64,000 bases of DNA. Origin: Kosakonia arachidis (GTDB taxonomy: Bacteria > Pseudomonadota > Gammaproteobacteria > Enterobacterales > Enterobacteriaceae). This document shows, piece after piece, positions 1-10,799 of this stretch; positions within the stretch are counted from its first letter, which is position 1, and every line of letters starts with the position of its first letter. The position numbers were made by a program, and so were the translations under genes. A model generated the notes under the pieces. That model saw only the letters and a program-made list of their open reading frames with translations, did no database searches and was not told the origin of the DNA. Location of the stretch: the NCBI RefSeq assembly GCF_900116535.1, contig NZ_FPAU01000001.1, positions 62,001-126,000 of the forward strand. Direction: 5' to 3'.

Positions 1-1573
1 CCATCTCTTCCAGCACATACGGATGGCAGCGGATCGCACCCTGGCCGAAAATCATCATGCTGCGGGTCAGGATGTTCGCACCTTCCACGGTAATGGCAAT
101 CGGCGCGCCCTGGTAGGCACGAGCCAGGAAATTGCCTTCGCCGAGCATAATGCCTTTACCGCCAGCAATATCCATCGCATCAATGATGGATTGTTGGCCC
201 CGGTGGGTGCAGTGGTATTTGACGATAGCGGAGAGCACCGCCGGTTTTTCGCCGAGCATAATGCCGTAGGTGATGAGCGAGGCTGCAGCATCCATCACGT
301 AAGCGTTACCGCCGATGCGTGCCAGCGGCTCTTCAATACCTTCCATTTTGCCGATTGGCACTTTGAACTGGCGGCGAATATGGGCGTAAGCGCCAATCCC
401 CATTGCGACAGATTTCAGGCCGCCGGTGGAGTTAGACGGTAGAGTAATACCGCGACCGACTGACAAACATTCCACCAGCATACGCCAGCCCTGACCGGCC
501 ATTTTTGGCCCGCCAATAATGTAATCAATCGGCACAAACACATCGTCGCCGCGGGTTGGCCCGTTCTGAAATGGAACGTTCAGCGGGAAGTGACGACGGC
601 CAATTTCCACGCCCGGCGTTGATGTCGGGATCAGCGCACAGGTGATGCCCAGCTCTTCTTCGCCGCCGAGCAGTTTTTCCGGATCCGACAGTTTAAAGGC
701 CAGGCCGAGTACGGTGGCAATCGGTGCCAGTGTGATATAGCGTTTATTCCAGCTCAGACGCATGCCGAGCACTTGCTCGCCCTGCCATTCGCCCATGCAG
801 ACCACACCGGTATCGGGGATAGCGCCGGCATCGGAACCGGCTTCCGGGCTGGTCAGCGCAAAGCAGGGAATCTCCAGACCCCGTGCCAGGCGCGGCAGAT
901 AATGATTTTTTTGCTCTTCCGTACCGTAGTGTTGCAGCAGTTCGCCAGGACCTAAAGAGTTCGGCACGCCGACAGTGATGGCGAGAATACCTGAGACGCC
1001 GGAGAGTTTTTGCAACACGCGGGACTGCGCATAAGCAGAAAATTCCAGCCCGCCGTACTCTTTTTTGATGATCATCGCGAAGAAGCGGTGCTCTTTTAAG
1101 AACGCCCACAACGCCGGCGGCAGATCGGCCATTTCATGGGTGATCTGGAAATCGTTCGCCATGCGACAGGCTTCTTCCACCGGACCGTCGATAAAGGCTT
1201 GTTCTTCAGCAGTCATACGCGGCTGCGGATAGTTGTGCAGCTTTTTCCAGTCCGGGTTACCGCGAAACAGATCGCCTTCCCACCAGGTCGTGCCTGCGTC
1301 GATCGCTTCTTTTTCGGTACGCGACATCGGCGGCATTACTTTGCGAAACCCGCGAAATACTGGAGCGGAAATTAGCGCTTTACGCATCGGCGGCAGGTTG
1401 AACGGCACCAGAATGATCGCCAGCGGCAGCAGCACCCAGATGGACCACAGCCCCATAACACCCAGCGCGGCAGTCCAGGCCAGTAAAATCACGCTGCCCA
1501 GGAGCAGATTGACCCGGTGATAAAACAGCACACCGAGGAGAACGACCGTTGCGATAAGGCTCAAAATCATCAT
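1..1573 (-). CDS. fadE: Acyl-CoA dehydrogenase FadE, 5' part (3' end outside window)
   Basis: FadE catalyses the first, FAD-dependent step of fatty-acid beta-oxidation (acyl-CoA to trans-2-enoyl-CoA). About 524 N-terminal residues are visible, of roughly 815 in E. coli. The protein starts [13 protein letters not shown], giving one or two N-terminal membrane segments (about residues 2-50), then [20 protein letters not shown] and the dehydrogenase core with [12 protein letters not shown] and TGGKGIM-like motifs. The reading frame is open to the window edge with no internal stop. The start at 1573 (tandem ATG-ATG) matches the E. coli protein. A FadR operator lies just upstream, as expected. It is divergent from gmhA, as in E. 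coli. Confidence 0.96.
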   Translation of the reverse strand, partial: MMILSLIATVVLLGVLFYHRVNLLLGSVILLAWTAALGVMGLWSIWVLLPLAIILVPFNLPPMRKALISAPVFRGFRKVMPPMSRTEKEAIDAGTTWWEGDLFRGNPDWKKLHNYPQPRMTAEEQAFIDGPVEEACRMANDFQITHEMADLPPALWAFLKEHRFFAMIIKKEYGGLEFSAYAQSRVLQKLSGVSGILAITVGVPNSLGPGELLQHYGTEEQKNHYLPRLARGLEIPCFALTSPEAGSDAGAIPDTGVVCMGEWQGEQVLGMRLSWNKRYITLAPIATVLGLAFKLSDPEKLLGGEEELGITCALIPTSTPGVEIGRRHFPLNVPFQNGPTRGDDVFVPIDYIIGGPKMAGQGWRMLVECLSVGRGITLPSNSTGGLKSVAMGIGAYAHIRRQFKVPIGKMEGIEEPLARIGGNAYVMDAAASLITYGIMLGEKPAVLSAIVKYHCTHRGQQSIIDAMDIAGGKGIMLGEGNFLARAYQGAPIAITVEGANILTRSMMIFGQGAIRCHPYVLEEM

Positions 1574-1595
1574 AGAAAAAAGCTCCCTGTCTTGT

Positions 1596-1612
1596 AGGAG
1601 GTCTGACCACTT
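1596..1612 (-). promoter_or_regulatory. FadR operator upstream of fadE
   Basis: The sequence GAGGTCTGACCACTTGT contains the FadR core GGTCTGACC (1600-1608), close to the known consensus AACTGGTCYGACCAGTT. It sits about 25-40 bases upstream of the fadE start, where FadR represses fadE in E. coli until long-chain acyl-CoA releases it. Motif and position are seen; function is inferred from E. coli. Confidence 0.82.
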
Positions 1613-1809
1613 GTGATGTTATGGTTGTAGTGGATGAGATTTCTTTTAGCAATGTGTTTACAAAATAATTACAACCTGGTTCACATTGTTGGGGGGATTT
1701 TGCGCACGGAAAACGAAAACGCGAAGGTGCTGTGGCTTTAGCTTCTCGCTCCGGATCCTATCCGGTACACTGCGCAATGTTATTTACATCTATGCTGAAG
1801 GATATCCTC

Positions 1810-2391
1810 ATGTACCAGGATCTGATTCGTAACGAACTGAACGAAGCGGCGGAAACGCTGGCGAATTTCTTGAAAGATGAAGCCAATATTCACGCGATTC
1901 AGCGCGCGGCGGTGCTGTTGGCGGACAGTTTCAAAGCGGGTGGTAAAGTGTTGTCATGCGGTAACGGCGGTTCTCACTGCGATGCCATGCATTTTGCGGA
2001 AGAGTTAACCGGTCGCTACCGTGAAAACCGTCCTGGCTATCCGGCGATTGCTATCTCCGACGTCAGCCATCTATCCTGCGTAAGCAACGACTTCGGTTAC
2101 GACTACGTCTTCTCCCGTTATGTGGAAGCCGTGGGTCGTGAAGGCGACGTGCTGCTGGGTATTTCCACTTCTGGTAACTCTGGCAACGTGATCAAAGCGG
2201 TGGCGGCAGCACGTGAGAAGGGGATGAAAGTCATCACCCTGACCGGTAAAGATGGCGGCAAGATGGCAGGGACAGCGGATGTTGAAATTCGTGTGCCGCA
2301 TTTCGGTTATGCTGATCGTATTCAGGAGATCCATATCAAAGTGATTCATATCCTGATTCAGTTGATCGAAAAAGAGATGGTTAAGGCGTAG
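1810..2391 (+). CDS. gmhA: Sedoheptulose-7-phosphate isomerase
   Basis: GmhA (LpcA) converts sedoheptulose 7-phosphate to D-glycero-D-manno-heptose 7-phosphate, the first step in making the heptose of the LPS inner core. The 193-residue product is near-identical to E. coli GmhA (192). It has the SIS fold with the phosphate-binding segment [11 protein letters not shown] and the second site [11 protein letters not shown]. The ATG at 1810 ([13 protein letters not shown]) is the family start; an upstream in-frame ATG at 1732 would add 26 non-conserved residues and is not used. The gene is monocistronic between fadE (divergent) and yafJ. Confidence 0.97.
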   Translation: MYQDLIRNELNEAAETLANFLKDEANIHAIQRAAVLLADSFKAGGKVLSCGNGGSHCDAMHFAEELTGRYRENRPGYPAIAISDVSHLSCVSNDFGYDYVFSRYVEAVGREGDVLLGISTSGNSGNVIKAVAAAREKGMKVITLTGKDGGKMAGTADVEIRVPHFGYADRIQEIHIKVIHILIQLIEKEMVKA

Positions 2392-2514
2392 GGAAGGCTA
2401 TTTTATCTGCCATTTTGAACCTGGGCGGTGCTCAAAATCCTCACGTACTCTGTGTACGTTCCGGTTTTTCTGCGCTGTCCTTGTTCACACTGGCTGCAAC
2501 AATTACGCCTTCCC
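2391..2514. repeat. Intergenic palindromic element between gmhA and yafJ
   Basis: A 124-base stretch is bounded by the inverted 8-mers GGGAAGGC (2391-2398) and GCCTTCCC (2507-2514). An imperfect hairpin is centred near 2450: ACGTAC (about 2442-2447) and GTACGT pair around TCTGT, with AAAA and TTTTT runs outside. It contains no plausible gene. The structure looks like an intergenic repeat or small palindromic element rather than a simple terminator; its family was not identified. Confidence 0.45.
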
Positions 2515-2541
2515 AGAATTAAGGCGTTGTTGGGGGTTAAT

Positions 2542-3309
2542 ATGTGCGAACTGCTCGGTATGAGCGCTAATGTGCCGACCGATATCTGTTTTAGTTTTAC
2601 CGGGCTTGTTCAGCGCGGTGGTGGAACCGGGCCGCATAAAGACGGCTGGGGCATCACTTTTTATGAGGGCAAGGGCTGTCGCACGTTCAAAGATCCGCAA
2701 CCGAGTTTTAACTCCCCGATCGCGAAGCTGGTGCAGGACTACCCGATCAAGTCCCGCTCGGTAGTGGCGCATATCCGCCAGGCTAACCGTGGCGAAGTGG
2801 CGCTGGAAAATACCCATCCGTTCACCCGTGAGCTGTGGGGGCGCAACTGGACTTACGCACACAACGGTCAGTTGAGTGGCTATAAGTCGCTTGAGACCGG
2901 CAATTTTCGCCCGGTTGGCGAAACCGACAGTGAAAAAGCGTTCTGCTGGTTGCTGCATAAGCTTACGGAACGTTATCCGCGTACCCCGGCCAATATGACG
3001 GCGGTGTTTAAGTACATTGCCTCGCTGGCAACGCAACTGCGCGAGAAGGGCGTTTTCAATATGTTGTTATCGGACGGGCGCTACGTGATGGCGTTCTGCT
3101 CGACGAATTTGTTCTCGATCACCCGGCGGGCACCGTTTGGCGTAGCGAAACTACTGGATCAGGACGTTGAAATTGATTTTCAGCGGGAAACCACACCGAA
3201 CGATGTGGTTACCGTGATTGCCACCCAGCCGTTAACCGGCAACGAAACCTGGCAAAAGATTATGCCAGGTGAGTGGGCATTATTTTGTCTGGGGGAGCGC
3301 GTAGTTTGA
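2542..3309 (+). CDS. yafJ: Class II glutamine amidotransferase YafJ
   Basis: The product is 255 residues, the same length as E. coli YafJ. It belongs to the Ntn-hydrolase (GATase_2) family, in which Cys2, exposed after Met removal ([12 protein letters not shown]), is the nucleophile. [15 protein letters not shown] and HNGQLSGY are the typical glutamine-site segments. No synthase domain is attached, so the physiological acceptor is unknown. The start at 2542 is set by the need for Cys2; extending upstream would bury it. The 3' end overlaps the convergent yafK by 30 bases. Confidence 0.95.
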   Translation: MCELLGMSANVPTDICFSFTGLVQRGGGTGPHKDGWGITFYEGKGCRTFKDPQPSFNSPIAKLVQDYPIKSRSVVAHIRQANRGEVALENTHPFTRELWGRNWTYAHNGQLSGYKSLETGNFRPVGETDSEKAFCWLLHKLTERYPRTPANMTAVFKYIASLATQLREKGVFNMLLSDGRYVMAFCSTNLFSITRRAPFGVAKLLDQDVEIDFQRETTPNDVVTVIATQPLTGNETWQKIMPGEWALFCLGERVV

Positions 3310-4017
3310 CGCCAGCTGTGGCTGAACAGCGGTGTTCAGTGGCTTGCTGACGACATAGCGACCATCCACAACCGAGACAACCGGCGGCTGGTGGGTGGTG
3401 GCAAAATAGTCGTAACCTGGCTTCAGTTGTTTCCAGAAATCCGCATAGGTCGAGTATTTGTGACGCTGCATATTGGCGTCAGTCATGCGGAACGGATAGA
3501 TGCTCAGCTGCACATTCGGCTGCCCAAAGACCAGCGCGGCAGTCACAAACTGGAAGATCTCATCAATGTTCGAATCCGTCATGGCATAGCAGCCAATCGA
3601 GACGCAGGCACCGTGGATCATCAGGTATTTGCCTTCATAGCCGTGGGCGCGGTCATAGGAATTCGGAAAACCAATGTTGATCGCTTTGTAGAAGCGGCTG
3701 TCCGGCTTCAACTGATTACGCTGAATGGAGTAAAACCCTTCCGGGCTTTTAAAATCGCCCTGGCGCTGTTTCGGGCCCAGACCGCCGGAGTAATTGCAGA
3801 TTTTATAGCTGTTGAGCAGTTGGTATTGCTCACCCATTTTGACGTAGAGATCAAGGGTGCGCTCTTCTTTGAAGATTTGGATATAAACCGGCGACCCCAT
3901 TAATTGCTGCTTATATTCTTTGCTTACCGGCGTAATCGAACTGTTGCTGCCCATTAAGCCAGCAAACGAGACGCACGGGATCAGAAGCATCGCAATAAAT
4001 AATGCGATTTTGCGCAT
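3280..4017 (-). CDS. dpaA: L,D-transpeptidase-fold amidase YafK/DpaA (LdtF)
   Basis: This 245-residue secreted protein matches E. coli YafK. In E. coli that protein, now called DpaA or LdtF, detaches Braun lipoprotein from peptidoglycan by cleaving the Lpp-meso-DAP bond. An N-terminal signal peptide ([19 protein letters not shown]) is followed by a YkuD domain. Its catalytic region contains HG near [12 protein letters not shown], with the Cys in S-x-GC. The ATG at 4017 begins the signal peptide. Its 3' end overlaps yafJ tail-to-tail. Confidence 0.95.
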   Translation of the reverse strand: MRKIALFIAMLLIPCVSFAGLMGSNSSITPVSKEYKQQLMGSPVYIQIFKEERTLDLYVKMGEQYQLLNSYKICNYSGGLGPKQRQGDFKSPEGFYSIQRNQLKPDSRFYKAINIGFPNSYDRAHGYEGKYLMIHGACVSIGCYAMTDSNIDEIFQFVTAALVFGQPNVQLSIYPFRMTDANMQRHKYSTYADFWKQLKPGYDYFATTHQPPVVSVVDGRYVVSKPLNTAVQPQLASNYALPQTK

Positions 4018-4332
4018 ACAACTTGTTTCCTTGATAAAGCGAATACCACATTGCCAGGACGGCAAAAGATGCCCAAAATTCAGACTAATCTGTTTCGGAG
4101 CGCCCACATTAGCATTACGGCATTTTTTCGCAAGCCAGAATAGCGTTCATCTTTCACGCTTCCTCTTTTTTGGCGATATTTTCACCATGGCGCAAATGAT
4201 GTTCTGTTTTGCGTTTCAAACACCTGGCCGTTTAGCTGGTGCTTATTATGAAACTAAAACGGCAGAAGTAACTATCAAATTACCCTCTTTTCGGCAGTTT
4301 TACGCACTGGCTTCTCAATTCACTACAGTGTG

Positions 4333-4348
4333 CTGTATACTTATCCAG
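4333..4348 (+). promoter_or_regulatory. LexA box of dinB
   Basis: CTGTATACTTATCCAG fits the SOS-box pattern CTGT-N8-(A/C)CAG. It is 20 bases upstream of the dinB start, and the E. coli dinB box sits at an equivalent place. It indicates SOS control of DNA polymerase IV. Confidence 0.88.
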
Positions 4349-4368
4349 TGTTCTGTGAGGGCGTACAC

Positions 4369-5424
4369 ATGCGCAAAATCATACATGTCGATATGGATTG
4401 CTTTTTCGCGGCGGTTGAGATGCGCGATAATCCCGCCCTGCGCGACATCCCCCTGGCTATTGGCGGCAGCCGCGTTAAGCGTGGCGTTATCAGCACTGCC
4501 AATTATCCGGCGCGTAAATTTGGTGTGCGCAGCGCAATGCCCACGGCAATGGCGCTGAAACTTTGTCCTCACCTCACTCTGCTGCCCGGCCGTTTTGATG
4601 CTTATAAAGAGGCGTCAAATCAGATCCGCGAGATCTTTTCCCGCTACACGACGTTGATTGAACCGCTTTCGCTGGATGAAGCCTATCTGGATGTCACCGA
4701 CAGCCCGCACTGCCACGGTTCAGCGACGCTAATGGCGCAGGAGATCCGCCAGACTATTTTTAATGAAACGCAATTGACGGCTTCGGCGGGTGTCGCGCCG
4801 GTGAAGTTTCTCGCCAAAATTGCCTCCGATCTCAACAAACCCAACGGCCAGTATGTGATCACGCCAGCGGACGTTCCGCAGTTTCTCCGCACGCTGCCGT
4901 TAAGCAAGATCCCGGGCGTCGGAAAAGTGTCGGCGGCAAAACTGGAGACGCTGGGGCTGCGCACCTGCGACGACGTGCAGCGCAGCGATCTGGCAATGTT
5001 GCTTAAACGCTTTGGTAAATTTGGCCGTATTTTGTGGGAGCGCAGCCAGGGCATTGATGAACGGGAGATCAGTAGCGAGCGGTTACGTAAATCCGTCGGT
5101 GTGGAGCGCACGCTGGCAGACGATATTCACCACTGGGAAGAGTGCGAAGCGATCATTGAGCATTTATACCCGGAGCTGGAGCGACGGCTGGCAAAAGTGA
5201 AGCCGGATTTGCTGATTGCCCGCCAGGGCGTAAAGCTGAAGTTTAATGATTTTCAGCTCACGACTCAGGAACATGTCTGGCCGCGCTTAAATAAAGAGGA
5301 TCTGCTGGCAACGGCGCGGAAAACGTGGAATGAGCGTCGCGGCGGGCGCGGTGTGCGGCTGGTAGGGCTGCATGTGACGTTGCTGGATCCGCAACTGGAA
5401 AGGCAACTGGTACTGGGGTTATAA
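4369..5424 (+). CDS. dinB: DNA polymerase IV
   Basis: This is the Y-family translesion polymerase, 351 residues, the same as E. coli DinB. Visible features are the N-terminal catalytic motif [15 protein letters not shown] (metal ligand D8), the [10 protein letters not shown] motif (D103/E104 region), the [12 protein letters not shown] helix-hairpin-helix, and the C-terminal beta-clamp-binding peptide ending QLVLGL. The ATG at 4369 gives the standard MRKIIH start. A LexA box lies upstream. In E. coli K-12 it is followed by yafNOP; here only a hairpin and convergent pepD follow. Confidence 0.97.
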   Translation: MRKIIHVDMDCFFAAVEMRDNPALRDIPLAIGGSRVKRGVISTANYPARKFGVRSAMPTAMALKLCPHLTLLPGRFDAYKEASNQIREIFSRYTTLIEPLSLDEAYLDVTDSPHCHGSATLMAQEIRQTIFNETQLTASAGVAPVKFLAKIASDLNKPNGQYVITPADVPQFLRTLPLSKIPGVGKVSAAKLETLGLRTCDDVQRSDLAMLLKRFGKFGRILWERSQGIDEREISSERLRKSVGVERTLADDIHHWEECEAIIEHLYPELERRLAKVKPDLLIARQGVKLKFNDFQLTTQEHVWPRLNKEDLLATARKTWNERRGGRGVRLVGLHVTLLDPQLERQLVLGL

Positions 5425-5429
5425 ATGAA

Positions 5430-5453
5430 TGTCCGCGCCGGGTGGCGCGGACA
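5430..5453. terminator. Hairpin between convergent dinB and pepD
   Basis: TGTCCGCGCC (5430-5439) and GGCGCGGACA (5444-5453) form a perfect 10-bp stem with a GGGT loop, between the 3' ends of dinB and pepD. There is no T-tract, so terminator activity is likely but not certain; it may act in both directions. Confidence 0.6.
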
Positions 5454-5459
5454 GCGGGC

Positions 5460-6917
5460 TTATTTCGCCGGAATAGCTTTCAGCAGCTCGGTCAGCAGCG
5501 TCCAGTAATGGCCCACGCTTTCGATATGCACTTGCTCATCCGGAGAGTGCGGGCCAGTAATGGTCGGCCCAATGGAGACCATGTCCATGTTCGGGTACGG
5601 TTTTTTGAACAGACCGCACTCCAGACCCGCGTGGATCACCTGAATGTTCGGCGTTTTGTTGAACAAACGCTGATAAGTCTCACGCACCAGCGCCATTACC
5701 GGCGAATGCGCATCAGGCTGCCAGCCCGGGTAGCCGCCTTTCGGCGCAGTTTTCGCGCCAGCCAACGCGCCCAGCGATTCCAGCATGCTCACCACGTAAT
5801 CTTTACCGCTATCAACCAGCGAACGGATAAGGCAGATGATTTCCGCGCTGTCATCCTGCAGGGTAACTACGCCGACGTTCAGCGAGGTTTCAACCACGCC
5901 TTTTGCCACGTCTGAGTTACGAATGACGCCGTTTGGCGTGGCATTCAGCAGGCGAACAAATGTGTCGCGGGAAGTCGTGGTCAACGCGGCTTTGTCGCTG
6001 CTTGCGCTTTCCAGCAGCACCACCAGGTTCTTCTCTTTCATCTCCAGCTCGTTTTTCAGGATTGCCTGGTACGTGCTGGCCAGTGTTTTGAGCTGTGCGA
6101 CGTTAGCAGCCGGAACAGCAACGATGGCAATTGCTTCGCGCGGGATGGCGTTGCGCAGGGTGCCACCGGTGAAATCAAGCAGACGCAGATCCAGTTCCGC
6201 CGCGTGTCCGGCAAGGAAGCGCGCCAGCAGTTTGTTGGCATTGCCCAGACCGACATGAATTTCTGCTCCAGAGTGGCCACCTTTCAGGCCTTTCAGCGTC
6301 AATTTGAAGGTTTCATAACCGGCCGGTACGGCTTCGCGGGTCAGCGGCAGGGTGGTGATAAAATCTATCCCGCCCGCGCAGCCCATGTAAATTTCACCCT
6401 CTTCTTCAGAGTCGGTGTTAATCAGAATATCGGCCTGCAACCAGTTGGCCTGCAAACCAAACGCGCCGTCCATACCCGCTTCTTCGGTCATGGTCAGTAG
6501 CACTTCCAGCGGGCCGTGTTGCACGGTGGAATCGGCCAGTACGGCCAGCGCAGAGGCCATACCAATGCCGTTATCCGCGCCGAGTGTGGTGCCGCGCGCT
6601 TTAACCCATTCGCCATCAATATACGGACGAATCGGATCGGTGGTGAAGTCGTGAACGGTATCGTTATTTTTCTGCGGCACCATGTCCAGATGCGCCTGCA
6701 ATACCACCGGTTTGCGATTTTCCATGCCAGCGGTGGCCGGTTTGCGGATCAGAATGTTGCCCACCTGGTCGCGCTCTGCGTGGAGACCTTTTTCCTTCGC
6801 CCAGCCCATAATATGTTCGGCGAGTTGTTCTTCATGGTAGGACGGGTGAGGAATAGAACAGATTTTGGCAAAAATATCCCACAGCGGTTGTGGCGATAGT
6901 TGAGACAGTTCAGACAC
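5460..6917 (-). CDS. pepD: Aminoacyl-histidine dipeptidase (peptidase D)
   Basis: PepD is a cytosolic di-zinc M20 dipeptidase of 485 residues, identical in length to E. coli PepD, hydrolysing Xaa-His and other dipeptides. Metal and catalytic motifs are visible: QAHLDMVP (His-x-Asp), LGADNGIGMA, MTEEAGMDGA (general base Glu), NTDSEEEGE and the C-terminal HAGLECGLF. The start codon is GTG (6917), preceded by AAGGAGACTCATT; the E. coli gene also starts with GTG. Confidence 0.97.
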   Translation of the reverse strand: MSELSQLSPQPLWDIFAKICSIPHPSYHEEQLAEHIMGWAKEKGLHAERDQVGNILIRKPATAGMENRKPVVLQAHLDMVPQKNNDTVHDFTTDPIRPYIDGEWVKARGTTLGADNGIGMASALAVLADSTVQHGPLEVLLTMTEEAGMDGAFGLQANWLQADILINTDSEEEGEIYMGCAGGIDFITTLPLTREAVPAGYETFKLTLKGLKGGHSGAEIHVGLGNANKLLARFLAGHAAELDLRLLDFTGGTLRNAIPREAIAIVAVPAANVAQLKTLASTYQAILKNELEMKEKNLVVLLESASSDKAALTTTSRDTFVRLLNATPNGVIRNSDVAKGVVETSLNVGVVTLQDDSAEIICLIRSLVDSGKDYVVSMLESLGALAGAKTAPKGGYPGWQPDAHSPVMALVRETYQRLFNKTPNIQVIHAGLECGLFKKPYPNMDMVSIGPTITGPHSPDEQVHIESVGHYWTLLTELLKAIPAK

Positions 6918-7176
6918 AATGAGTCTCCTTACAAAGAGCCTGCGAAACTTACCTTGCAGGTCACAGGGTTAAATAAAAGGGCATCGCAAGAGCGGCTTGC
7001 GAGATGGCCTTGAGAATAACACTTTCTTGCCAGACTGCGAGCCTGTAAACATGGAAATAGCGCCGCTAATGCCGGGTTCTACTGGTTTTTAGTGCCGCAG
7101 ATCTCTATAATCTCGCGCAACCGATTTTCCCCTGGAACACTTTTTAAGCCGTAAAACACGGGCTGGGACACTTCAC

Positions 7177-7635
7177 ATGAGCGAAAAATACGTCGTCACC
7201 TGGGACATGTTGCAGATTCACGCACGCAAACTGGCCGCCCGACTGATGCCTTCAGAACAATGGAAAGGCATTATCGCCGTAAGCCGCGGCGGTCTGGTAC
7301 CGGGCGCATTACTGGCGCGTGAGTTGGGCATTCGTCATGTTGATACCGTTTGCATCTCCAGCTACGACCACGATAACCAGCGCGAATTGAAAGTGCTGAA
7401 ACGTGCAGAAGGCGATGGGGAAGGTTTTATCGTGATTGACGATCTGGTCGATACCGGCGGTACTGCGGTAGCGATCCGTGAAATGTATCCAAAAGCGCAC
7501 TTCGTCACCATCTTCGCTAAACCGGCAGGTCGACCGCTGGTTGACGATTATGTTGTTGATATTCCGCAGGATACCTGGATTGAACAGCCGTGGGATATGG
7601 GCGTCGTTTTCATTCCGCCTATCAGCGGTCGCTAA
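7177..7635 (+). CDS. gpt: Xanthine-guanine phosphoribosyltransferase
   Basis: This purine-salvage enzyme converts guanine, xanthine and (poorly) hypoxanthine to their nucleotides using PRPP. The 152-residue product is almost identical to E. coli Gpt. It has the PRPP-binding loop [14 protein letters not shown] and the GGL segment [13 protein letters not shown]. It acts at the inner face of the cytoplasmic membrane in E. coli. It is a single gene, divergent from pepD, with its own terminator. Confidence 0.97.
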   Translation: MSEKYVVTWDMLQIHARKLAARLMPSEQWKGIIAVSRGGLVPGALLARELGIRHVDTVCISSYDHDNQRELKVLKRAEGDGEGFIVIDDLVDTGGTAVAIREMYPKAHFVTIFAKPAGRPLVDDYVVDIPQDTWIEQPWDMGVVFIPPISGR

Positions 7636-7654
7636 TTCCCCCGCACATTCTGCT

Positions 7655-7677
7655 AACGCCCGGTTCTACCGGGCGTT
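7655..7677 (+). terminator. Terminator of gpt
   Basis: AACGCCCGG and CCGGGCGTT form a 9-bp stem with a 5-base loop, 19 bases after the gpt stop, followed by a T-rich stretch (GTTCATTTTAT). Confidence 0.82.
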
Positions 7678-7742
7678 GTTCATTTTATAGCGCCTCAGGT
7701 TACAATAACCTCCAGTGATAGATACATGGAGGCTTGCGCGCG

Positions 7743-8987
7743 ATGTCACAAACCAATCTTAGCGAAACCCTGTTCAAACCCCGTTTCAAGCATCCTGAAA
7801 CGTCAACGCTGGTTCGTCGGTTTAACGCTGGCACGCAGCAGCAAATCTTATCAACGCTGGATGGTAAAAACGTCCCACACTGGTATCGCATGCTCAACCG
7901 CTTAATATGGATTTGGCGCGGCATTGATGCCCGCGAGATCCTTGAAGTACAGTCGCGCATTGTAATAAGCCAGGCCGAGCATACCGATCCAGAACTGTAC
8001 GACACGGTAGTGGGTTACCGCAGCGGTAACTGGATCTACGAATGGTCCACGCAGGCGATGCTCTGGCAGCAAAAGGCGATGCAGGAGCAGGAAGCGGCGC
8101 AGAGCGGTCGTCACTGGCTGCGGGCCTCCTGCTTGTACAGCGTGGCAGCTTATCCGCACATCAAAGGCGATGTACTGGCCGAACAGGCACAGGCGCTGGC
8201 GAATCGCGCCTATGAAGAGGCGGCACAGCGCCTGCCTGGGGCGCTCAAGGAGATCGCGTTCAGTATTCCGGGGGGCGCACCGGTAACCGGCTTTTTGCAT
8301 ATGCCGCCTGGCGACGGCCCTTTCCCGACAGTCTTAATGTGCGGCGGGCTGGATGGCCTGCAAATCGATTACTACACCCTGTATGAGCGTTACTTTGCTC
8401 CGCAGGGGATGGCGATGCTGACGCTGGATATGCCTTCTGTCGGCTTTTCGTCGAAATGGAAATTAACCCAGGATTCTAGCCTGTTGCATCAGCATGTTTT
8501 GAAAGCGCTGCCGAATATTCCGTGGGTCGATCATACGCGGGTCGCGGCGTTTGGCTTCCGTTTTGGCGCAAACGTGGCGGTACGCCTGGCGTATCTGGAA
8601 GCGCCGCGCCTGAAAGCGGTGGCGTGTCTGGGGCCGATAGTGCATGCGTTGCTTAACCAGCCGTTACGCCAGGGGCAGGTGCCGGAAATGTATCTTGATG
8701 TCCTGGCCAGCCGTCTGGGTATGCATGACGCTTCCGATGAAGCGCTGCGCGTTGAGTTGAACCGCTACTCCCTGAAAACGCAGGGGCTGCTCGGACGGCG
8801 TTGCCCAACGCCGATGCTTTCCGGTTTCTGGCAAAACGATCCGTTCAGCCCGGAAGAGGAGTCGCATTTAATCAGTACGTCATCGAGTGAAGGCAAACTG
8901 TTTGAGATCCCCTTCAATCCGGTCTATCGCAATTTTGATAAGGCGCTGGAGCAAATAACAGGATGGATCAATCATCATTTCCGTTAA
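7743..8987 (+). CDS. frsA: Fermentation/respiration switch protein FrsA
   Basis: FrsA (YafA) is an alpha/beta-hydrolase-fold protein that in E. coli binds unphosphorylated EIIA-Glc and shifts cells toward fermentation. This copy has 414 residues from the ATG at 7743 (E. coli 414); an in-frame TTG at 7734 is possible, but GGAGG (7728-7732) is spaced for the ATG. At the usual nucleophile elbow the sequence is GFRFGANVA, as in E. coli, so no GxSxG serine is present there. It is a stand-alone gene between gpt and crl, as in E. coli. Confidence 0.95.
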   Translation: MSQTNLSETLFKPRFKHPETSTLVRRFNAGTQQQILSTLDGKNVPHWYRMLNRLIWIWRGIDAREILEVQSRIVISQAEHTDPELYDTVVGYRSGNWIYEWSTQAMLWQQKAMQEQEAAQSGRHWLRASCLYSVAAYPHIKGDVLAEQAQALANRAYEEAAQRLPGALKEIAFSIPGGAPVTGFLHMPPGDGPFPTVLMCGGLDGLQIDYYTLYERYFAPQGMAMLTLDMPSVGFSSKWKLTQDSSLLHQHVLKALPNIPWVDHTRVAAFGFRFGANVAVRLAYLEAPRLKAVACLGPIVHALLNQPLRQGQVPEMYLDVLASRLGMHDASDEALRVELNRYSLKTQGLLGRRCPTPMLSGFWQNDPFSPEEESHLISTSSSEGKLFEIPFNPVYRNFDKALEQITGWINHHFR

Positions 8988-9044
8988 TAGATTGATAAAT
9001 TCTATTGATTTGGTAAAACAGTTGCTTCACAAAAGGAGATCGCA

Positions 9045-9443
9045 ATGACGTTACCGAGTGGACATCCGAAAAGCAGACTGGTTAAAAAATTTACTGCGCT
9101 TGGGCCTTATATCCGCGAAGAGCAGTGCGAAGATAACCGCTTTTTCTTTGATTGCCTGGCTGTTTGCGTCAACGTAAAACCAGCGCCGGAGAAACGCGAG
9201 TTTTGGGGATGGTGGATGGAAATGGAAGCGCAGGAAACACGTTTTACCTATCGTTATCAGTTTGGCCTGTTTGATAAAGAAGGGCACTGGAAGCCGACGA
9301 CCATTAAAGACCAGGAAGTGGTCGATCGCCTCGAACAGACGCTACGTGATTTCCACGAACGGGCGTATAAGATGCTGGCGTCCTTAGAGCTGAAGCTGGA
9401 ACCTGCCGATAATTTCAAAGCGTCGTTGAAACTCCCCGCGTAA
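9045..9443 (+). CDS. crl: Sigma-S-binding transcription factor Crl
   Basis: Crl (132 residues; E. coli 133) promotes association of sigma-S with core RNA polymerase and so supports curli and other stationary-phase genes. The N-terminal region [12 protein letters not shown], the [16 protein letters not shown] segment and the aromatic-rich [11 protein letters not shown] are conserved. The C-terminal quarter diverges from E. coli but keeps [10 protein letters not shown] good ribosome-binding site (AAAGGAGATCGCA) precedes the ATG. Confidence 0.96.
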   Translation: MTLPSGHPKSRLVKKFTALGPYIREEQCEDNRFFFDCLAVCVNVKPAPEKREFWGWWMEMEAQETRFTYRYQFGLFDKEGHWKPTTIKDQEVVDRLEQTLRDFHERAYKMLASLELKLEPADNFKASLKLPA

Positions 9444-9538
9444 ATCTCTCTGAATAAAAAAGGCCCGACCGCCTTTCACGTATCGGGTTTCTGGCACTGG
9501 CCGGTTTGTAACCTGAAGCAGGTTAAAGAGAAGCAAGT

Positions 9539-9566
9539 TAAAAAAATGCCCTCAGTCGAGGGCATT
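9539..9566 (-). terminator. Terminator of phoE
   Basis: On the minus strand AATGCCCTC and GAGGGCATT form a 9-bp stem around GACT, followed by a run of T, 32 bases after the phoE stop. It is a canonical rho-independent terminator. Confidence 0.85.
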
Positions 9567-9597
9567 AATATAACGAGGGTGTTACGGGTTCAAAAAC

Positions 9598-10698
9598 TTA
9601 GAACTGGTAGGTCATGGCAACGGCAACAACGTCGTCATTCGCCAGGCCCAGTTTGTTGTCGTTTTTCAGCTGGTTGATTTTGTAATCCACCATTGCAGAC
9701 ATGTTTTTGTTGAAGTAGTAAATGGCGCCAACATCGATGTAGTTAACCAGATCTTCGTCGCCAATCCCTTTTTCCATATCTTTGCCTTTGGTCAGTACAT
9801 AGCCGAGGGACGGACGCAGACCGAAGTCGAACTGGTACTGGATTACTGCTTCGAAGTTCTCAGTTTTGTTAGCAAAACCTGAACCCAGACCGGTGGAAGA
9901 TGCGGCAGAGACTGGCGTCATGTTGTAAGCGATGCCGTACATAGTGGCGACGTACACGTTATTTGCATCGTATTTCGCGCCAGTCGCCCAGGCTTCAGCT
10001 TTCTCGCCACGACCAAACGCTGCAGTATTCTGCGCGGTGGTACGGTCAGAGTTAGCGTAGGCACCAATCAGGCTGAATGCGCTACCGCCGAAGTTATAAG
10101 AGAGAGAAGTACCCCAGCCGTCGCCGTTTTGTTTGTTAACAGCACGACTGCTTTCGTTTTTACCCTGGTACTGCAGGGACATATTCAGACCGTCGATCAG
10201 GCCAAAGAAGTCAGTGTTGCGGTAAGTCGCAATACCAGAGGTACGTTTGGTCATGAAGTCATCGCTACGGGCCAGACCGTCACCGCCGAATTCCGGGAAC
10301 ATATCGGTTATGGCAGCCACGTCGTACAATATGCCCAGATTACGACCGTAGTCGATAGAACCGATGTCTTTCATTTTCAGGCCAGCAAACGCCAGGCGGG
10401 TTTTCTGGCTGCTTGTAGCATTGTTGTTGTTGGTTTCGTCGTTGTTACCGGCAAACTCAGCTTCCCAACGACCAAAACCGGTCAGTTGATCGTTAATCTG
10501 CGTTTCACCTTTGAAACCGAAACGAACATAAGTTTTATCACCGTCGTTGCTGGTATCGTCGCTGAAGTAGTGCATGGCTCTCACTTTGCCGTACACATCC
10601 AGCTTGTTGCCGTTCTTGTTATAAACTTCTGCTGCGTGAACGGAAGAAGTAGAAGCGACAACGCTCATTACCATTAATGCCAGAGTGCTCTTTTTCAT
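9598..10698 (-). CDS. phoE: Outer-membrane phosphoporin PhoE
   Basis: This is a trimeric 16-strand general porin favouring anions, made under phosphate starvation. The 366-residue precursor (E. coli 351) has a signal peptide [22 protein letters not shown] and mature start [17 protein letters not shown]. The loop-3 region [15 protein letters not shown] follows, and the protein ends with the outer-membrane signature AMTYQF. Length differences from E. coli lie in putative surface loops ([12 protein letters not shown] and the [12 protein letters not shown] insert). A PhoB box and the proB neighbour identify it as PhoE rather than OmpC/F. Confidence 0.95.
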   Translation of the reverse strand: MKKSTLALMVMSVVASTSSVHAAEVYNKNGNKLDVYGKVRAMHYFSDDTSNDGDKTYVRFGFKGETQINDQLTGFGRWEAEFAGNNDETNNNNATSSQKTRLAFAGLKMKDIGSIDYGRNLGILYDVAAITDMFPEFGGDGLARSDDFMTKRTSGIATYRNTDFFGLIDGLNMSLQYQGKNESSRAVNKQNGDGWGTSLSYNFGGSAFSLIGAYANSDRTTAQNTAAFGRGEKAEAWATGAKYDANNVYVATMYGIAYNMTPVSAASSTGLGSGFANKTENFEAVIQYQFDFGLRPSLGYVLTKGKDMEKGIGDEDLVNYIDVGAIYYFNKNMSAMVDYKINQLKNDNKLGLANDDVVAVAMTYQF

Positions 10699-10781
10699 TT
10701 TGATTCCTGATTTAACTAACGCGCTAATATTCGCTGGGCATATACCCCGTGAAAAAACATGAAGGGTTTTATCGCTCAGAA

Positions 10782-10799
10782 ATTAAATATTTATGACAA
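10782..10799 (-). promoter_or_regulatory. PhoB (pho) box of phoE
   Basis: On the minus strand TTGTCATAAATATTTAAT resembles the pho-box consensus CTGTCATAAAWCTGTCAT, strong in the first half and weaker in the second. A GATAAA -10-like element (10,768-10,773) lies just downstream with the spacing used when the pho box replaces the -35. It is about 85 bases upstream of the phoE start. Confidence 0.68.

Noticed and set aside
9459..9476. AAAGGC/GCCTTT hairpin after crl
   Set aside because: Only 6 bp and not followed by a T-tract; possible but too weak to list as a terminator.
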